A stretch of 64,000 nucleotides of DNA, taken from the NCBI RefSeq assembly GCF_000282455.1, contig NZ_AKJG01000055.1:1-64000 (forward strand). The letters run 5' to 3'. The stretch's first letter is position 1; each line of letters starts with the position of its first letter. Origin of the DNA: Pseudomonas sp. GM74 (GTDB lineage: Bacteria > Pseudomonadota > Gammaproteobacteria > Pseudomonadales > Pseudomonadaceae). Position numbers and translations under genes: made by a program. The notes beneath the pieces were generated by a model. It was not told where the DNA came from and ran no database searches. It saw only the letters and a list, made by a program, of their open reading frames with translations. Shown here one piece after another: positions 62,519-64,000 of this stretch.

Positions 62519-64000
62519 TTATTCGGTGGCGCCAGTTTCCGCAAACTTGCTCATGACAAAACCGGCAAACTCTTCGACGGTCATTTTCTGGCCGTTGAAG
62601 TCCACCTGATTGTTGGCGTAACGCAAGTTGGTGACGATGTTGTTGCCGTCCAGTTTTGCCAGTTGGCTGCCGACCGCCATGCTGCTGAACATGTCCGCGG
62701 TGGCGGTGGCCTGATCGGCAATCAGCTTGGCGTCGGTCTGACCGTCGATTTGCGACTGCACGGTGAGCACATCGACCAGCATGGCTTTGGACACTTTCAG
62801 TTTGAAGTCCAGCAACGCGATCAACTGCCTGACCAACTGATCGGTCGGCAGGTCGATGGCTTGTGGCTTGGTCAGGTCGAGCACCATGTTGGCACGGCTC
62901 TCGCCGTTGGCGGTGTTGAACGACAGGTTTTCCAGCGCCACCTGCGGACCGGCCGCCAGCAGTTTTTCCAGGCTGGATTTGAGCAATGCCTCTTCGGCTT
63001 CGGTCAGTTTCAGCTCCGGTGCCGGCAGGCCCGCTGCCGTCGCTTCGGCCGCCGCACGCTCATACGGCTGCAGTTTGCTCTGGTAGACCTGCATCAACGA
63101 CATCGTGGCCGGAATGTCGAGGTTCTTCACGCTCATGGCCAGCGCACCGGAACCGATGGTCTTGCCGTTCAGGGACACTTCGCCGACTTTGTAATCGGCA
63201 CGCCCGGAGGCGTTGCTGCCCTTTTCTTCCGTCAGGTTTTTCATCTCGAATTTCTTGAAGTCCAGCACCGACTGCTTGACGCCGAAAGTCGATTTGCCGC
63301 TGGCCAGTTCAAGGACGTTCTCGCCGATATAGAAACCATAGGTACTTTTGGTCAGGTTGCTGGCCAGGGTCAGGCCGTTCAACTCAACCTGCACCGGTGC
63401 CTGGTCTTCAGAAACGGTGGTCACTTTCAGGCTGTCCATGTAGCCGCTGGCCTTGACCTTCTGCGCCTTGGCGCTGGCGTCGACGTCCATGCTCAGGCCG
63501 GAGAATTTCATGCTCGACTTGTCATCCAGCGCCATTTCCAGCGGCTGCAACTCGAAGGTGCCATTGGTAGCGTTGTCATAGCCGATGTTGACCACGCCGG
63601 TCAGTGGGGATTTGTCCTTGGCGGCGGCAAACCACTTCTCGGTGAACGGGGTCTTTTCCAGCTCGTAGTGACTGGTCGCCAGGACCGGCAGCCATTTGAG
63701 CGACATCAAGCGCGAGAACGGCAACGGGCCGTGTTCGATGTGATCGACAAACAGCAGCTCGACCGGTGCTTCGCCGAACATTTCGCCTTCGCCCTTGAGG
63801 CGGTAGTGCGCAGTGCTGCTGAATACATGACGCTCCAGCGACACCAGTTCCAGCGACGCAGTGCCGTTGGAACCGACCATGGCCGCCTGCAACTCCTTGT
63901 TGGCATCGGTAATCGAGGAGTTCAACACACCTTCAAGCCTGGTGCCGGTGAACCAGGCACCGCCTGCGCTGATGGCACCGATTGTGACAACAATTCCCAG
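62519..64000 (-). CDS. YdgA-family (DUF945) protein, 5' end outside window
   Basis: At least 493 codons; the frame continues through the window edge, with GIVVTIGAISAGGAWFTGTRLEG preceding the residues seen. That piece is the hydrophobic anchor and start of a DUF945/YdgA protein, a periplasm-facing inner-membrane protein of unknown function. The C-terminal part, TAKADMFS-like and YANNQVDFNGQKMTVEEFAGFV, is typical. Start not in the window. Confidence 0.88.
   Translation of the reverse strand: MGIVVTIGAISAGGAWFTGTRLEGVLNSSITDANKELQAAMVGSNGTASLELVSLERHVFSSTAHYRLKGEGEMFGEAPVELLFVDHIEHGPLPFSRLMSLKWLPVLATSHYELEKTPFTEKWFAAAKDKSPLTGVVNIGYDNATNGTFELQPLEMALDDKSSMKFSGLSMDVDASAKAQKVKASGYMDSLKVTTVSEDQAPVQVELNGLTLASNLTKSTYGFYIGENVLELASGKSTFGVKQSVLDFKKFEMKNLTEEKGSNASGRADYKVGEVSLNGKTIGSGALAMSVKNLDIPATMSLMQVYQSKLQPYERAAAEATAAGLPAPELKLTEAEEALLKSSLEKLLAAGPQVALENLSFNTANGESRANMVLDLTKPQAIDLPTDQLVRQLIALLDFKLKVSKAMLVDVLTVQSQIDGQTDAKLIADQATATADMFSSMAVGSQLAKLDGNNIVTNLRYANNQVDFNGQKMTVEEFAGFVMSKFAETGATE

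Overview
The window is a 64 kb stretch of a Pseudomonas chromosome, most likely of the P. fluorescens group. The evidence is the high GC content, short tightly packed genes, a Pseudomonas-type REP pair, DUF3077 and ctlX family genes, AAnAAnAA (Crc/Hfq-type) leader motifs and a tRNA-Arg(CCG). No rRNA, complete insertion sequence or CRISPR array was seen.

Region 1 (0-11.2 kb) handles basic amino acids. It holds a periplasmic broad-specificity racemase, a citrulline hydrolase (ctlX) translationally coupled to an amino-acid chemoreceptor, an ornithine cyclodeaminase, a complete lysine/arginine/ornithine-type ABC importer, an Lrp/AsnC regulator and a second ctlX. Together they can sense and import basic amino acids and take citrulline to ornithine and then proline.

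Region 2 (11.3-30.7 kb) is a sulfate-ester scavenging neighbourhood. It has two periplasmic arylsulfatases, a secreted HAD phosphatase-like protein, a LysR regulator divergent from an SdsA-type alkylsulfatase, a FadL-type porin and several lipoproteins, two of them paralogues with a shared leader. An acyl-CoA synthetase/AidB-like dehydrogenase pair with a PaaX-type regulator could process the fatty acids released. MarC, glycine-zipper lipoprotein and DUF3422 genes fill the rest.

Region 3 (30.7-52.7 kb) opens with a 2.1 kb gap poor in genes, followed by a catabolic/detoxification cluster: an OYE-type ene-reductase, two pirins, an EmrAB-like pump, an FAD monooxygenase, an isochorismatase-like hydrolase, an epoxide-hydrolase-like enzyme, an SphA-type porin, two SDRs, an aromatic-acid MFS importer, four LysR regulators, SnoaL-like and DUF1857 proteins, a decayed 4-hydroxy-2-oxovalerate aldolase and gabD. 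Repeated promoter sequences and CA motifs tie these genes together.

Region 4 (53.0-58.0 kb) is a small accessory island next to tRNA-Arg(CCG), bounded by imperfect direct repeats of about 140 bp. Its left part looks like the regulatory region of a P4-like satellite: a probable C4 antisense RNA, a micro-ORF coupled to a DUF3077 gene, and an AlpA-like regulator. Its right part is a low-GC three-gene operon: a PD-(D/E)XK nuclease-like sce7726-type protein, an sce7725-type protein and a zinc-ribbon/RES-domain protein. This operon is the best candidate in the window for a poorly described, possibly anti-phage, system.

Region 5 (58.3-64 kb) is ordinary chromosome: a glycine-zipper lipoprotein, a coiled-coil periplasmic protein, a small lipoprotein, a strongly acidic protein, a PEBP-family protein, a Rieske/FAD oxidoreductase and a YdgA-family (DUF945) gene cut by the window end.
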